Source of the DNA: a virus
Direction: 5' to 3' (one strand)
DNA length: 64,000 nt
IMG/VR virus record: IMGVR_UViG_3300046694_000296
Coordinates: 124,001-188,000 of that record
Positions 41,444 to 50,472 of the stretch are shown here, in pieces. Both the position numbers and the translations under genes were made by a program. The notes under the pieces are model-generated. The model saw only the letters and a list, made by a program, of their open reading frames with translations. It did no database searches and was not told the origin of the DNA. Each line of letters begins with the position of its first letter. Within the stretch, counting starts at the first letter, position 1.

Positions 41444-43405
41444 ATGGAGATTCTTAAACTACGAGCGGTCAACTTCCTGACGCTCGGTGACTCGGGCGAC
41501 CTGCTGCTCAAGGACCGCGGTTTGGTCCTGATTCAAGGCGTCAACAACGACGACCCGTCCGCGATCTCGAACGGTGCGGGCAAGAGCTCCATCGCCGACG
41601 CGCTGTGCTGGGCGCTTTACGGCACCACCGCACGCGAAGAGTCGGGCGATTCCGTCATCAACAAGAAGGCGAAGAAGGGCACCTACGTGTCGGTGATCCT
41701 GCAAGACGGCGAGACGGTTTACGACATTCGCCGCCACCGCAAGGACAAGCAGTTCAAGAACGCGACCACGATCACGCGCTGGAACCCGGCCGCCGAGTAT
41801 GAGAACGGTGCGCAGGGCGAGCGCATCGAGAAGGGCACCGAGAAGGAGATCCAGCTGCAGATCAATGAGATCGTCGGCTGCAACTACGACGTGTTCAAGT
41901 CGGCCATCTACGCCGGCCAGGAGGATATGCCCGACCTGCCGAAGATGACCGACAAGCCGCTCAAGATGCTCATCGAGAAGGCGTCGGGCATCGAACGACT
42001 GGAGTCGGCCTACACGATTGCGAACCGTAAGCACGACGAGGCAAAGGCGGCGGTCGAATCGGTCAACACGAAGATCGCGCTGCTGGAGAACCAGATCGTC
42101 AACTGGAAAGTGTCGCTCGCGAACGCCGAGGTCAAGCACAAGGAGTTCGAGGACAACCGCCCGGTCACGCAGCAATACTTCCTGAAGGAAGCTGAGACGA
42201 TCGCCGCGTGTCTGAAAGACAACTTCGCGAAGTTCCAGGCGGTCGGCGAGGCTGCACTGATCGAGGAGCGCGACAAGCTGCAAGCGATCCTCGCAGATCA
42301 CAGCAAGTTCACGACCGAAGCACGCGCGCTGCATGGCGTCGCGGTGCAGGCCGAATCAAGCCTCGCTGCGTGGAACCGCAGCTATGAAATGCAGCGGGCC
42401 GACATGTTGCGCGCGGTGGAAGCCGTGAAGAATGCCCCCGCAGCGATGGCGAAGCCCTGCACCGAATGTGGCAAGCCGCATACCGCCGAAGAGCTGGACG
42501 AGTTCGTCGCACACCAGACCAAGCGCGCGAAGGAGTTGGCAGCGCAGGTAGCGACGGTTCAGGCGACGGTGACCGAGCATCAGAACGACCACGCCGCGAA
42601 GCTGCGCGCGTATGAGGATTTCCTGAAGACGATTCCCGACGTGTCGGCTACGAGCACGCGGCTCGCCGAGGTCAACAAGAGCCTCGCCTACGCGGCCGCC
42701 CTGCGCAGCGCCGTGCAGCGCGACAAGCAGAACTACGACCGCATGAAGGAAGAGGCGGCGAAGGCGCTCACGACCGTCAACCCGCACCAGTCCGCGATCG
42801 ACTTGGGCCGGGAGAACGTGGGCAAGTGCGAGCAGGCGATCGACAAGCTCAAGGCTGACGCGGCCGAGCTCATCAAGGCGGTCGAAGTCGCGGCGAGCGT
42901 CGCGAAGGTGTTCAGCCCCGGTGGCGTGCGTGCGCAGATCCTCGATACGGTCACGCCGTTCCTGAACGATCGCACCAGCGACTACCTGTCGGCGCTCTCC
43001 GACGGGAACATCAGCGCCGTGTGGTCGACACTGAGCACGACCGCGAAGGGCGAGCTCCGCGAGAAATTCAACATCGAGGTCGAGAACGCCACCGGTGCTG
43101 AGTCGTTCGGTGGTCTGTCGGGCGGGGAAAAGCGCAAGGTCAGGCTCGCGACGATGCTCGCGCTGCAAGACTTGGTGGCCTCCCGCGCGACCAAGCCGAT
43201 CAACCTGTGGCTCGGCGACGAGATTGACGATGCGCTCGACGCAGCGGGCCTCGAACGGCTCATGACCGTGCTGGAGCAGAAGGCGCGCGAGAAGGGAACC
43301 GTGCTGATTATCAGCCACGAAAGCCTCGCCGATTGGGTGGATCAGGTCTGCACCGTCACGAAGGAAGGCGGGCAATCGACCGTGACCGGAGCGCTCTGCG
43401 CATGA
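41444..43405 (+). CDS. sbcC: SbcC/gp46-like ATPase subunit
   Basis: 653 residues. N-terminal ABC half: GLVLIQGVNNDDPSAISNGAGKSS, a Walker A with an insertion like that of T4 gp46, and YAGQEDMPDLPKM (Q-loop). A central coiled-coil carries a zinc-hook-like CTEC (339-342) in KPCTECGKPH. The C-terminal half has FGGLSGGEKRKVRLA (signature), LWLGDEIDDALD (Walker B) and IISHESLADW (switch His). It is the Rad50-like partner of SbcD. Short coiled-coil compared with bacterial SbcC (about 1000), as usual for phages. Confidence 0.9.
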   Translation: MEILKLRAVNFLTLGDSGDLLLKDRGLVLIQGVNNDDPSAISNGAGKSSIADALCWALYGTTAREESGDSVINKKAKKGTYVSVILQDGETVYDIRRHRKDKQFKNATTITRWNPAAEYENGAQGERIEKGTEKEIQLQINEIVGCNYDVFKSAIYAGQEDMPDLPKMTDKPLKMLIEKASGIERLESAYTIANRKHDEAKAAVESVNTKIALLENQIVNWKVSLANAEVKHKEFEDNRPVTQQYFLKEAETIAACLKDNFAKFQAVGEAALIEERDKLQAILADHSKFTTEARALHGVAVQAESSLAAWNRSYEMQRADMLRAVEAVKNAPAAMAKPCTECGKPHTAEELDEFVAHQTKRAKELAAQVATVQATVTEHQNDHAAKLRAYEDFLKTIPDVSATSTRLAEVNKSLAYAAALRSAVQRDKQNYDRMKEEAAKALTTVNPHQSAIDLGRENVGKCEQAIDKLKADAAELIKAVEVAASVAKVFSPGGVRAQILDTVTPFLNDRTSDYLSALSDGNISAVWSTLSTTAKGELREKFNIEVENATGAESFGGLSGGEKRKVRLATMLALQDLVASRATKPINLWLGDEIDDALDAAGLERLMTVLEQKAREKGTVLIISHESLADWVDQVCTVTKEGGQSTVTGALCA

Positions 43406-43920
43406 GCGCGCGAAACAAGAAGTCCAGCGTGCTCGACGACCTTGTGGCGAGCGCCACCCAGTTCACACGATATGAGGAGAATCGAAGCATGACACTCGAT
43501 GCCAAGCAGAAGGCAGCAGACGAGATAGCCGCACGCATTAACAGCGGGCTGCGCGGACACGGACGCACGTCGTTCAAGCTCACCGGCCCGGCGCAACTGA
43601 CCATCAAGACGCGCCAGTCGCAATACAAGAAGAAGGCATTCTTGGGCGACGAGGAGATGGCGCTCACCAGCGCATACGCGGGCAAGCGCGGCGACGTGAT
43701 CGCGGTGTTCAAGAACAACGTGCCGACCGAATACGCCTACATCGAAATTCCGCTGATGGAAGCGCGCGAGCGACTGAGTGGCTTTTCAGATTTCATTGCG
43801 GCGCTCAACATCGAGGACTTCGACAAGATCGTCGATGGCATCGAGCAGGGTATCGCGCAGGCAGCCGCCGTCGAGCGCGAAGAGGCAATGGCAGAATCCC
43901 CCGAGTTTGGTAGCTGGTAA
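43402..43920 (+). CDS. Hypothetical recombination-module protein with GSW tag
   Basis: 172 residues from ATG 43402 (MSARNKKSSVLDDLV), overlapping the sbcC stop. Central strands with basic residues (GHGRTSFKLTGPAQLTIKTRQSQYKKKAF) might bind nucleic acid. The C-terminus is acidic (QAAAVEREEAMAESPEFGSW) and ends in the same G-S-W as the WGR-like protein. The following gene has its own AAGGAAAGG ribosome site after the stop, so the tag is not a by-product of a Shine-Dalgarno. Function unknown. Confidence 0.65.
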   Translation: MSARNKKSSVLDDLVASATQFTRYEENRSMTLDAKQKAADEIAARINSGLRGHGRTSFKLTGPAQLTIKTRQSQYKKKAFLGDEEMALTSAYAGKRGDVIAVFKNNVPTEYAYIEIPLMEARERLSGFSDFIAALNIEDFDKIVDGIEQGIAQAAAVEREEAMAESPEFGSW

Positions 43921-43932
43921 AAGGAAAGGAAC

Positions 43933-44499
43933 ATGAAACTCAAGTTGGTCGGCTTGGACCCGAGCCTCACAAATACGGGCATCGCGATCATGGAATACGA
44001 CACCGACACGTGCGCGCTGTCGGTTGCGAAGCTCCATCTGGTCGAGACGGAAAACCAGAAGGGCAAGCAGGTGCGCCAGAACTCTGACGACCTGCGTCGC
44101 TGTCGCGAGATCGTCGCGGGCATGCGCGCCGCGTGCGACGGCGCGCTCTTCGCCATCTCTGAAGTGCCCACGGGCGCGCAGAGCGCCCGGGCAGCGCTCG
44201 CATTCGGTATGGTCATCGGCATGCTCGCGACGCTGCCTGTGCCGCTCATTCAGGTCACGCCGACCGAGGTGAAGCTCGCCGCAGTCGGGCACCGCCAGGC
44301 CGCGAAGGAGGAAATGATCGAGTGGGCGATGGGCCGGCACCCGAACGCGGGCTGGCTCACGAAGAAGGTCAAGGGCGTGGTTTCCCCGGTCGCCAAGAAC
44401 GAACACTTGGCCGATGCGGTCGCGGTCGTCGAGGCTGGAATTCTGACCGACCAGTTCAAGCAAGCCGTCGCCATGCTGTCGTTCGCGAAGGCAGCTTGA
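43933..44499 (+). CDS. RuvC-like Holliday junction resolvase
   Basis: 188 residues, with AAAGGAA upstream. RNase H-fold resolvase motifs: LVGLDPSLTNTGIAI (D9), LFAISEVPTGAQSARA (Glu), VPLIQVTPTEVKLAAVGHRQAAKEEM and NEHLADAVAVVEAG (C-terminal acidic pair). Similar proteins process branched phage DNA before packaging. It closes the SbcDC-recombination cluster. Confidence 0.85.
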   Translation: MKLKLVGLDPSLTNTGIAIMEYDTDTCALSVAKLHLVETENQKGKQVRQNSDDLRRCREIVAGMRAACDGALFAISEVPTGAQSARAALAFGMVIGMLATLPVPLIQVTPTEVKLAAVGHRQAAKEEMIEWAMGRHPNAGWLTKKVKGVVSPVAKNEHLADAVAVVEAGILTDQFKQAVAMLSFAKAA

Positions 44500-44521
44500 G
44501 CGCGCAAGCGCTCTGCCTACC

Positions 44522-44596
44522 TATACTGAAAAGGGAAGAGGTCGCAAGGGCGACTTATTTTTTGGCTTTGCTGTAGAGTAACCGCTGACTTACAAT
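44522..44596 (+). promoter_or_regulatory. Two promoters before nrdA, one with operator
   Basis: Upstream: TATACT at 44522-44527 without a palindrome. Downstream: operator GAGTAAC-CG-CTGACTT (44576-44591) fused to -10 TACAAT (44591-44596). The pair could give one constitutive and one repressible start for nrdA. Confidence 0.65.
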
Positions 44597-44632
44597 CTCT
44601 TCCCCCTCTCCGAACGAACCCGAGAAACACTG

Positions 44633-46909
44633 ATGAACGTGATTAAGCGTGACGGCTCAAGCGAGCCGCTGGACATTGCCAAGATTCAAAAATGCGTCGA
44701 ATGGGCCTGTGCGGGCCTGAACGTGTCGCAGTCCGAGCTCGAGACGAGCGTCGGCGACATGCTCTTCGACGGCATGAGCACCCAAGACATTCACCGCGCG
44801 ACGATTCTCGCCGCCGCGGGCCTGATCTCCCTCGCTGCACCGGACTACACGTTCGTCGCTGCGCGCCTCTTGAAGCAGCAGATCTTCAAGGAATCGGTCG
44901 GCTCGATCAACTACCCGCACCTGTCTGAATACGTGGGCGCAGCGGTCGCTGCCGAGAAGCTGACGCCTGAGCTGACGGATGGCCGCTTCGACCTGGAAAA
45001 GCTCAACGACGCCATCGTGCCGGACCGCGACTACCAGTTCGACTATCTGGGCCTGCAAACGCTCGCCGATCGCTACTTCATCCGTGAGACGCCCGACGGC
45101 CGCATCATGGAGATGCCGCAGCACTTCTTCATGCGCTGCGCGATGGGCCTGGCCCTGCGCGAAGACAACCCGACCGCCCGGGCCATCGAGTTCTACACGG
45201 TCCTGTCGAGCTTCGAATTCATCAACTCTACCCCGACGCTGTTCAACTCGGCGACGCTGCACCAGCAAATGTCGTCCTGCTACGGCAACCGCGTGGGCGA
45301 CTCCATCGTGTCGGACCCGGGCGCGCACCCCTACGACTCGATCTACGGCGCGATCACCGAATGCGCGCTGCTGTCGAAGTATGCCGGTGGCATCGGCACC
45401 GACTGGACGCCTGTGCGCGGCAAGAACAGCCACATCAAGGGCACCAACGGGAAGTCCTCGGGCGTCGTGCCTTACCTGAAGGTCTACAACGACACCGCGG
45501 TCGCCGTGAACCAAGGCGGCAAGCGCAAGGGCTCGTTCGCGCCGTATCTGGAGACGTGGCACCCGGACCTGCCGGCCTTCCTGCAACTGCGTAAGAACAC
45601 GGGCGACGAGCACGCCCGCGCGCACGACATTTTCCCGGCGAACTGGATTCCCGACCTCTTCATGGAGCGCGTCGAGCAGAAGGGCAAGTGGCACTTCTTC
45701 GATCCGCACCAGCACCCGGACCTGCACGAGCTGCACGGCGACGCCTTCAAGGCCCGCTACGAGGAGCTGGAAGCACAGGGCGCATACGTGGGCGAGGTCG
45801 AAGCGCTCTCGCTCTGGAAGGATATGCTGACCGCCTTGTTCGAGACGGGCAACCCGTGGATGACGTGGAAGGACGAGATGAATCGTCGCAACCCGCAAAG
45901 CCACGTCGGGGTGATCCACAACTCGAACCTGTGCACGGAGATCGCACTGAACAACTCGGACACCGAGACGTTCGTGTGCAACCTCGGCAGCGTGAACGTC
46001 GCCAAGGTCAACCCGTTCGACCATCCCGAGCGCTTCGCCGAAGTCGTCGCGACCGCGATGCGGATGCTCGACAACGTGATCGACATCAACTTCTACCCGA
46101 GCGACCGCGCCGCCGAGTCGAACCTGAAGCACCGTCCGGTGGGCCTGGGCCTCATGGGCATGACCGACCTCATGGCGCAAAAGGGCATCGACTGGGAGTC
46201 GGAAGCGTGTCTCCAGTTCAACGACGAGCTGCTGGAAGGGCTCTCGTATTGGGCGATTCACGCCTCGGTGGGCCTCGCGATTCAGCGCGGCGCATACAGC
46301 ACGTTCGCCGGCTCGAAGTGGTCGCAGGGCATCCTGCCGATCGACACGGCACGTGACCAGACGACCAGCGGCAAATACAACTGGGACTACCTGCGCTTCG
46401 CCGTGAAGGCTTACGGCATGCGCAACTGCAACACGATGGCGATTGCGCCGACCGCGACCATCAGCAACATCATCGGCGTGACGCCGTGCATCGAGCCGAA
46501 CTTCGAACTGTTCTTCTCCAAGAAGAACATGGGCGGCAAGTTCCTCGTGCTGGCACCGTCGCTGCGCTACGCGGCACCGGGCTACACGGTCAAGACCTGC
46601 TTCGATATCGACCCGGACTGGATCGTCAAGGCCGCCGCGCGACGCCAGAAGTGGATCGACCAAGCCCAGAGCACGAACATCTGGATCAAGGCGGGCACGA
46701 AGGGCAAGCGCCTGTCGGAGATCTACATCATGGCGTGGAAGCTTGGCCTGAAGACGACCTACTACCTGCGCAGCCAGTCGGCAGAGGAAGCACAGAAGCC
46801 GGCCGATCACGCCGTCGATGCGCTCGCGCCCGCAGTCGATGTGATGGAGCAAGACGTCTCGGCGGGCCTGTGCTCGATCGAGAACCCCGATTGCACGTCC
46901 TGCCAATAA
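44633..46909 (+). CDS. nrdA: Ribonucleoside-diphosphate reductase alpha subunit
   Basis: 758 residues. N-terminal ATP-cone-like region (MNVIKRDGSSEPLDIAKIQKCVEWA). The core has FINSTPTLFNSAT, QMSSCYGNRVGDS (active-site Cys), a GIGTDWTPVRGKNSHIKG segment, NSNLCTEIALNNSDTETFVCNLGSVN (with the N-x-C-x-E motif), TATISNIIGVTPCIEPNF, and the terminal redox pair NPDCTSCQ. It is a class Ia reductase alpha chain that makes dNDPs, with NrdB encoded just downstream. Repressor-regulated promoter. Confidence 0.93.
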   Translation: MNVIKRDGSSEPLDIAKIQKCVEWACAGLNVSQSELETSVGDMLFDGMSTQDIHRATILAAAGLISLAAPDYTFVAARLLKQQIFKESVGSINYPHLSEYVGAAVAAEKLTPELTDGRFDLEKLNDAIVPDRDYQFDYLGLQTLADRYFIRETPDGRIMEMPQHFFMRCAMGLALREDNPTARAIEFYTVLSSFEFINSTPTLFNSATLHQQMSSCYGNRVGDSIVSDPGAHPYDSIYGAITECALLSKYAGGIGTDWTPVRGKNSHIKGTNGKSSGVVPYLKVYNDTAVAVNQGGKRKGSFAPYLETWHPDLPAFLQLRKNTGDEHARAHDIFPANWIPDLFMERVEQKGKWHFFDPHQHPDLHELHGDAFKARYEELEAQGAYVGEVEALSLWKDMLTALFETGNPWMTWKDEMNRRNPQSHVGVIHNSNLCTEIALNNSDTETFVCNLGSVNVAKVNPFDHPERFAEVVATAMRMLDNVIDINFYPSDRAAESNLKHRPVGLGLMGMTDLMAQKGIDWESEACLQFNDELLEGLSYWAIHASVGLAIQRGAYSTFAGSKWSQGILPIDTARDQTTSGKYNWDYLRFAVKAYGMRNCNTMAIAPTATISNIIGVTPCIEPNFELFFSKKNMGGKFLVLAPSLRYAAPGYTVKTCFDIDPDWIVKAAARRQKWIDQAQSTNIWIKAGTKGKRLSEIYIMAWKLGLKTTYYLRSQSAEEAQKPADHAVDALAPAVDVMEQDVSAGLCSIENPDCTSCQ

Positions 46910-46917
46910 CCTGAAGG

Positions 46918-46939
46918 AAGGGCCGGGCAACCGGCCCTT
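46918..46939 (+). terminator. GCAA-tetraloop hairpin after nrdA
   Basis: AAGGGCCGG-GCAA-CCGGCCCTT: a perfect 9-bp stem with a GNRA tetraloop, 8 bp before the next ATG. There is no U-tract; it could stabilise nrdA mRNA or modulate the next gene's translation. Confidence 0.6.
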
Positions 46940-46946
46940 GTCACCT

Positions 46947-47207
46947 ATGAGCAATGTCATCGACCTCGGCGCCCGACGCGCCGCCAAGCAAGCGCCCGCA
47001 CCTGTTGTCGAAGAAGCGCCGCTGCCGGCCGCCATGCAACAGGCGATCGAGCAGAACTTCGCGCAGATCGGATTTGCGCACTCGCTCGTCGGCCAGGCGC
47101 TTCACTTCTACGCCAATCAGGGCTTCGATCATGGTCAGCACGCACGCGTTGCGCTCGCGGCGATGAACGGCGCTCTCGAACTCGTTCCCGGAGAAACACA
47201 AGCATGA
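46947..47207 (+). CDS. Small protein between nrdA and nrdB
   Basis: 86 residues from ATG 46947 (MSNVIDLGARRAAKQA). Ala/Pro-rich N-terminus, then a helical segment (MQQAIEQNFAQIGFAHSLVGQALHFYANQGFDHG). It overlaps nrdB (ATGA). It may be a reductase accessory protein by position, but it is not a glutaredoxin or thioredoxin (no CxxC). Function unknown. Confidence 0.55.
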   Translation: MSNVIDLGARRAAKQAPAPVVEEAPLPAAMQQAIEQNFAQIGFAHSLVGQALHFYANQGFDHGQHARVALAAMNGALELVPGETQA

Positions 47208-48196
47208 AAACCGCCGCACAGATTATCAACGAACGCCGGCTGGCCTTCGGCCCGAAGTCGGAGCTGATGGCGATCTCGCCCGCCAAGCACAAGTGGGCGC
47301 GCGACATCTGGCGTCAGATGAAAGCGAACAACTGGGACTTGCACGAGACGGATCTGACCGAGGACGGCCCGTGCTGGCGCAGCGGCCGCATGACCGAAGG
47401 GGAGAAGTTCGCCTACGAGAGCGCGCTCGCATTCGCCTCGAACCTCGATGGGTTCCAGCTGCACTCGCTCGCCAACGTCGAGGCGTGCATCACCTCGCCC
47501 GAGGTGGAGATGTGCATCAAGCGCCAGATGTATGAAGAGGCGCTGCACGTCGACGCCTACAGCGAGATGGTCGAGACGATCAGCTCCGATCCGATGAGCG
47601 TCTACATGCGTTTCGAGCGCGACGGCATGCTCGCAGCGAAGAACGAGCACATCCTCGAGCAAAACCATATTCTGAAAGCAGAGCAGACGCCCGCACAGTT
47701 CGCCCGCGCCATCGTCGCGAACATTGCGCTGGAGGGCATCTACTTCTATAGCGCGTTCCTGGTGTTCTACGCGCTCGCACGCAACGGGAAGATGACCGGC
47801 TCGGCCGACAGCGTGAAGCTGATCCACCGCGACGAGCGCACGCACCTCGGCCTCTTCAAGAAGATGCACGAGACGTTCATGGCCGAGAACCCGGAGGTCT
47901 ACGACGCGCAGTTCTGGGCCGACGCAGAGGCGATCCTGAAGGGCGCGGTGGATCTCGAAGCAGCATGGGGCGGCTACATCGTCAGCAAGGGCATGCTGGG
48001 CCTCACGCCGAAGATCATCACCGAGTTCCTGCAGACGACGGCGAACGAACACGCGGTCGATATCGGCCTGGCGCCCCTGTTTCCCGGCGTCAAAGACCCG
48101 GTGCCGTGGTTCGGCCCGTTCTCGCGCGGCGAAGAGTCCAACTTCTTCGAGGCCAAGGTCGGGGACTATGCCGTGGGCACGCTCGACTGGGATTAA
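47204..48196 (+). CDS. nrdB: Ribonucleoside-diphosphate reductase beta subunit
   Basis: 330 residues. Diiron ligands and radical site: EMCIKRQMYEEALHVDAYSEMV contains E-x2-H and a following Tyr, the likely radical residue. LEGIYFYSAFLVFYALA supplies the second-half Glu, and KLIHRDERTHLGLF gives E-x2-H. The C-terminal end (SNFFEAKVGDYAVGTLDWD) resembles the NrdA-docking tail. Class Ia small subunit. Confidence 0.92.
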   Translation: MKTAAQIINERRLAFGPKSELMAISPAKHKWARDIWRQMKANNWDLHETDLTEDGPCWRSGRMTEGEKFAYESALAFASNLDGFQLHSLANVEACITSPEVEMCIKRQMYEEALHVDAYSEMVETISSDPMSVYMRFERDGMLAAKNEHILEQNHILKAEQTPAQFARAIVANIALEGIYFYSAFLVFYALARNGKMTGSADSVKLIHRDERTHLGLFKKMHETFMAENPEVYDAQFWADAEAILKGAVDLEAAWGGYIVSKGMLGLTPKIITEFLQTTANEHAVDIGLAPLFPGVKDPVPWFGPFSRGEESNFFEAKVGDYAVGTLDWD

Positions 48197-48211
48197 TTCG
48201 CCGTAACGTAT

Positions 48212-48257
48212 AAGTCACGCGTTACTATACTGTCACCTAACGCCCGGGCAACCGGGC
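48212..48257 (+). promoter_or_regulatory. Operator-promoter with 5' leader hairpin
   Basis: AAGTCAC-GC-GTTACTA (48212-48227), TATACT at 48226-48231. The expected start (about 48238) lies just before GCCCGG-GCAA-CCGGGC (48242-48257), so the message would begin with a stable GNRA hairpin. Confidence 0.78.
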
Positions 48258-48275
48258 ATTACCTGAAGGAAGAGC

Positions 48276-48704
48276 ATGAGAAAGAAACTGATGTGCCTGT
48301 TGAGTGTCGCCGCGCTGTTCGTTGTCACCGCGCTTGCGTTGACCAGCTGCGGCCACCGCGACGACTACGCCTATCCGCAAGCACCGGCGGTCGCCCAAGC
48401 GCCTGTCATCCAGCAAGCGCCCGCGTATGTCGCGCCGCCGGTCACGGTCGTGCAAGCCGCGCCTGCCCATGACGGTTTCCTCACCGGGATGCTGATGGGC
48501 CACCTGATGTCGGGCGGCGGCACACAGAACCACTATTACCACCCGCCTGCGCCCGCGTATCACCCGGCGCCCGTGGTGCGCAACACAACGATCGTCCAGC
48601 GCAACACGACTATCGTGCGACCGGCGGTTGCGGCACCACGCGCCGGGGCATACGTGTATCGCCCATCCCGCCCGAGCAGCTTCGGCTCGTTCAAACGTCG
48701 ATAG
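48276..48704 (+). CDS. Secreted lipoprotein, Pro/Ala-rich
   Basis: 142 residues, with AAGGAAGAG upstream. A signal peptide (MRKKLMCLLSVAALFVVTALALTSC) has a lipobox LTSC; Cys25 would be lipidated. The mature part is Pro/Ala/Tyr-rich (QAPVIQQAPAYVAPPVTVVQ) with a central LMGHLMSGGG, repeated NTTIV units and an Arg/Ser-rich end. Single gene with its own repressible promoter, between nrdB and thyX. Phage lipoproteins such as T5 Llp block receptors; that role is only a suggestion here. It could also be a minor spanin-like or lysogenic-conversion protein. Confidence 0.7.
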   Translation: MRKKLMCLLSVAALFVVTALALTSCGHRDDYAYPQAPAVAQAPVIQQAPAYVAPPVTVVQAAPAHDGFLTGMLMGHLMSGGGTQNHYYHPPAPAYHPAPVVRNTTIVQRNTTIVRPAVAAPRAGAYVYRPSRPSSFGSFKRR

Positions 48705-48733
48705 TCGCGCCAGAAGTCTGATTTGAGAATGTC

Positions 48734-48754
48734 GGTCGGGCGCAATGCCCGACC
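48734..48754 (+). terminator. Hairpin after the lipoprotein gene
   Basis: GGTCGGGC (48734-48741), loop GCAAT, GCCCGACC (48747-48754). Perfect 8-bp stem, no clear U-tract. Confidence 0.55.
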
Positions 48755-48833
48755 CAATCGAGAGGTTCCATTGACGTCGCACACCGGACCGGTGGCGAGC
48801 TCAATGCAGTCTTTCAACGAGGAGTAACCACAC

Positions 48834-49706
48834 ATGATCGAAGTCAATGGCAAGAACTGCCGCGTGCGCGTCATTGCGCACAGCGTCCCGGATTTTCGCG
48901 ACAACGCGAAGGAAATCTTTACGCTGGAGTTGCGTTACTGGCGGGCGGTGCATTCCGAGCTTATGACGCACCGCGACTTCAGCCGCAACGCCGGCTCGTC
49001 GCGAGCGATCCCGGTCGCCAAGATGATCGAGCAGGTCCGCAACGACCCGGCCGGCCCGCTGCATTGGGGCAAGAACCAGCCCGGCATGAAAGCGCAAGAA
49101 GAACTCACGCTTGACCAGCAGGAGCACGCGAAGATCATTTGGCGCGACGCGGCGAACGCAGCGGCCGACTACGCTCAGCAGATGATGGATCTCGGGCTGC
49201 ACAAGCAAGTCGCCAACCGGGCTCTTGAGCCGTATCAGTGGATCAACGTGCTCGTCACCTCGACGGAATGGGACAACTGGTTCAATCTGCGCGCGCACGC
49301 CGACGCCCAGCCCGAGATTCAAGACCTCGCCTACACCATGCGCGACGCGATGGAGCAGAGCACGCCGGTCAAGCGCGGCATCAAGCGCGACAGCGAAAAC
49401 GGGTGGCACCTGCCGTATGTGCTTGACAGCGAGCGCGAATTCATTCGCCTCGACGTGCTCAAGAAGCTCTCGACGGCCCGCTGCGCGCGCCTGTCCTATG
49501 AGCCCTTTGACGGCAACGCGGCGATCGAGAAGGAGATCGAGCGCTACAACCTACTGGTCGGCAGCGAGCCGCTGCACGCATCGCCCACTGAGCACCAAGC
49601 CTGCCCGCTGCCGGCCGGCTCGGATCAAAGCCGCAACTTCCGGGGTTGGCACCAGTATCGCGTGAACGTCGAGGCAGACGCTTATCTGGCGAAGCGCGCA
49701 GCGTAA
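48834..49706 (+). CDS. thyX: FAD-dependent thymidylate synthase
   Basis: 290 residues, with GAGGAG upstream. The ThyX signature is present in variant form: MTHRDFSRNAGSSRAIP (residues 45-60; the family pattern is R-H-R-x7-S-x-R). ANRALEPYQWINVLVTSTEWDNWFNLR and ADAQPEIQDLA follow the usual flavin and dUMP-binding order. ThyX makes dTMP from dUMP using methylene-tetrahydrofolate and FAD. It fits the dNTP-supply cluster with NrdAB, the MazG-like protein and the kinase. Confidence 0.9.
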   Translation: MIEVNGKNCRVRVIAHSVPDFRDNAKEIFTLELRYWRAVHSELMTHRDFSRNAGSSRAIPVAKMIEQVRNDPAGPLHWGKNQPGMKAQEELTLDQQEHAKIIWRDAANAAADYAQQMMDLGLHKQVANRALEPYQWINVLVTSTEWDNWFNLRAHADAQPEIQDLAYTMRDAMEQSTPVKRGIKRDSENGWHLPYVLDSEREFIRLDVLKKLSTARCARLSYEPFDGNAAIEKEIERYNLLVGSEPLHASPTEHQACPLPAGSDQSRNFRGWHQYRVNVEADAYLAKRAA

Positions 49707-49711
49707 TGCAA

Positions 49712-49755
49712 CGGTAACGGGTTGCCTCACTATACTGATAAGTAACCCGTTACAC
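49712..49755 (+). promoter_or_regulatory. Promoter flanked by two operators
   Basis: A weak copy CGGTAAC-GG-GTTGCCT (49712-49727), -10 TATACT (49731-49736), then a strong copy AAGTAAC-CC-GTTACAC (49740-49755) starting 4 bp after the -10. Confidence 0.75.
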
Positions 49756-49791
49756 ACGGTTAAAACGAAACCTCTACAGGAGCAACACCTC

Positions 49792-50472
49792 ATGACCGAA
49801 GCCGCAAACATGAACACGATGGACAACACGACCTACCACGCTGAAGTCCTGTCGACCGAATCGAAGCCCGACGCGATCAACTTCGGCCCGGCGACGCTGA
49901 TGATGGCGCTGAACCTCGCCGTGCAAGCGGGCAACCTGCTCGACCAGATCAAGCGCGCCGTGTTCTACGGCAAGGACATCGACCCGCAGATCGCCGGCCA
50001 GGCGCTGCAAGCGATTCCTGCGATGGCGAACGACATCAAGTTCCCGCTCGCGACGGATCGCTACCGCGACCCGCGCGACGCCGATTTCTACAACAGCATC
50101 GACCCGAAGGCGAAGGAAATCCTGTCGCTGCATGGCGTGGACGTGCGCCTGCTGCACGCGGCCCTCGGTCGCTTTACCGAGTCCACCGAGTTCATCGAGG
50201 CGCTGGTCCCGACGTTCTTCGGTCAGGTGTTCGACAAGGTGAACGGTCTGGAAGAAATCGGCGACGGCCGCTGGTATGACGAGATTGCGCTCGACGCACT
50301 CGGCTACACCGCGGAGCAGTGCAACTTCACGAACATCAAGAAGCTGAAGGACAAGAAGGCGGGCCGCTACCAGAAGGGCGCGTTCGATCCGAACGCTGCA
50401 GTGGATCGTGACACGACCGCCGAGCGCGCACTGCTCGAAGCGGGCGCGGCCACCGAAGCACAGGCGGCGTAA
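49792..50472 (+). CDS. MazG-like nucleotide pyrophosphohydrolase
   Basis: 226 residues, with AGGAG upstream. The C-terminal half has VNGLEEIGDGRWYDEIALDALGY (E-E-x-x-D, the magnesium-binding acidic helix) and FTNIKKLKDKKAGRYQKGAFDP, matching the N-x-x-K-L-x-x-R-x-x-R-Y-x-x-G-x-F end of phage MazG-like enzymes. These hydrolyse (d)NTPs to monophosphates or alarmones. Positioned in the nucleotide cluster; stop codon next to the kinase GTG. Confidence 0.75.
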   Translation: MTEAANMNTMDNTTYHAEVLSTESKPDAINFGPATLMMALNLAVQAGNLLDQIKRAVFYGKDIDPQIAGQALQAIPAMANDIKFPLATDRYRDPRDADFYNSIDPKAKEILSLHGVDVRLLHAALGRFTESTEFIEALVPTFFGQVFDKVNGLEEIGDGRWYDEIALDALGYTAEQCNFTNIKKLKDKKAGRYQKGAFDPNAAVDRDTTAERALLEAGAATEAQAA

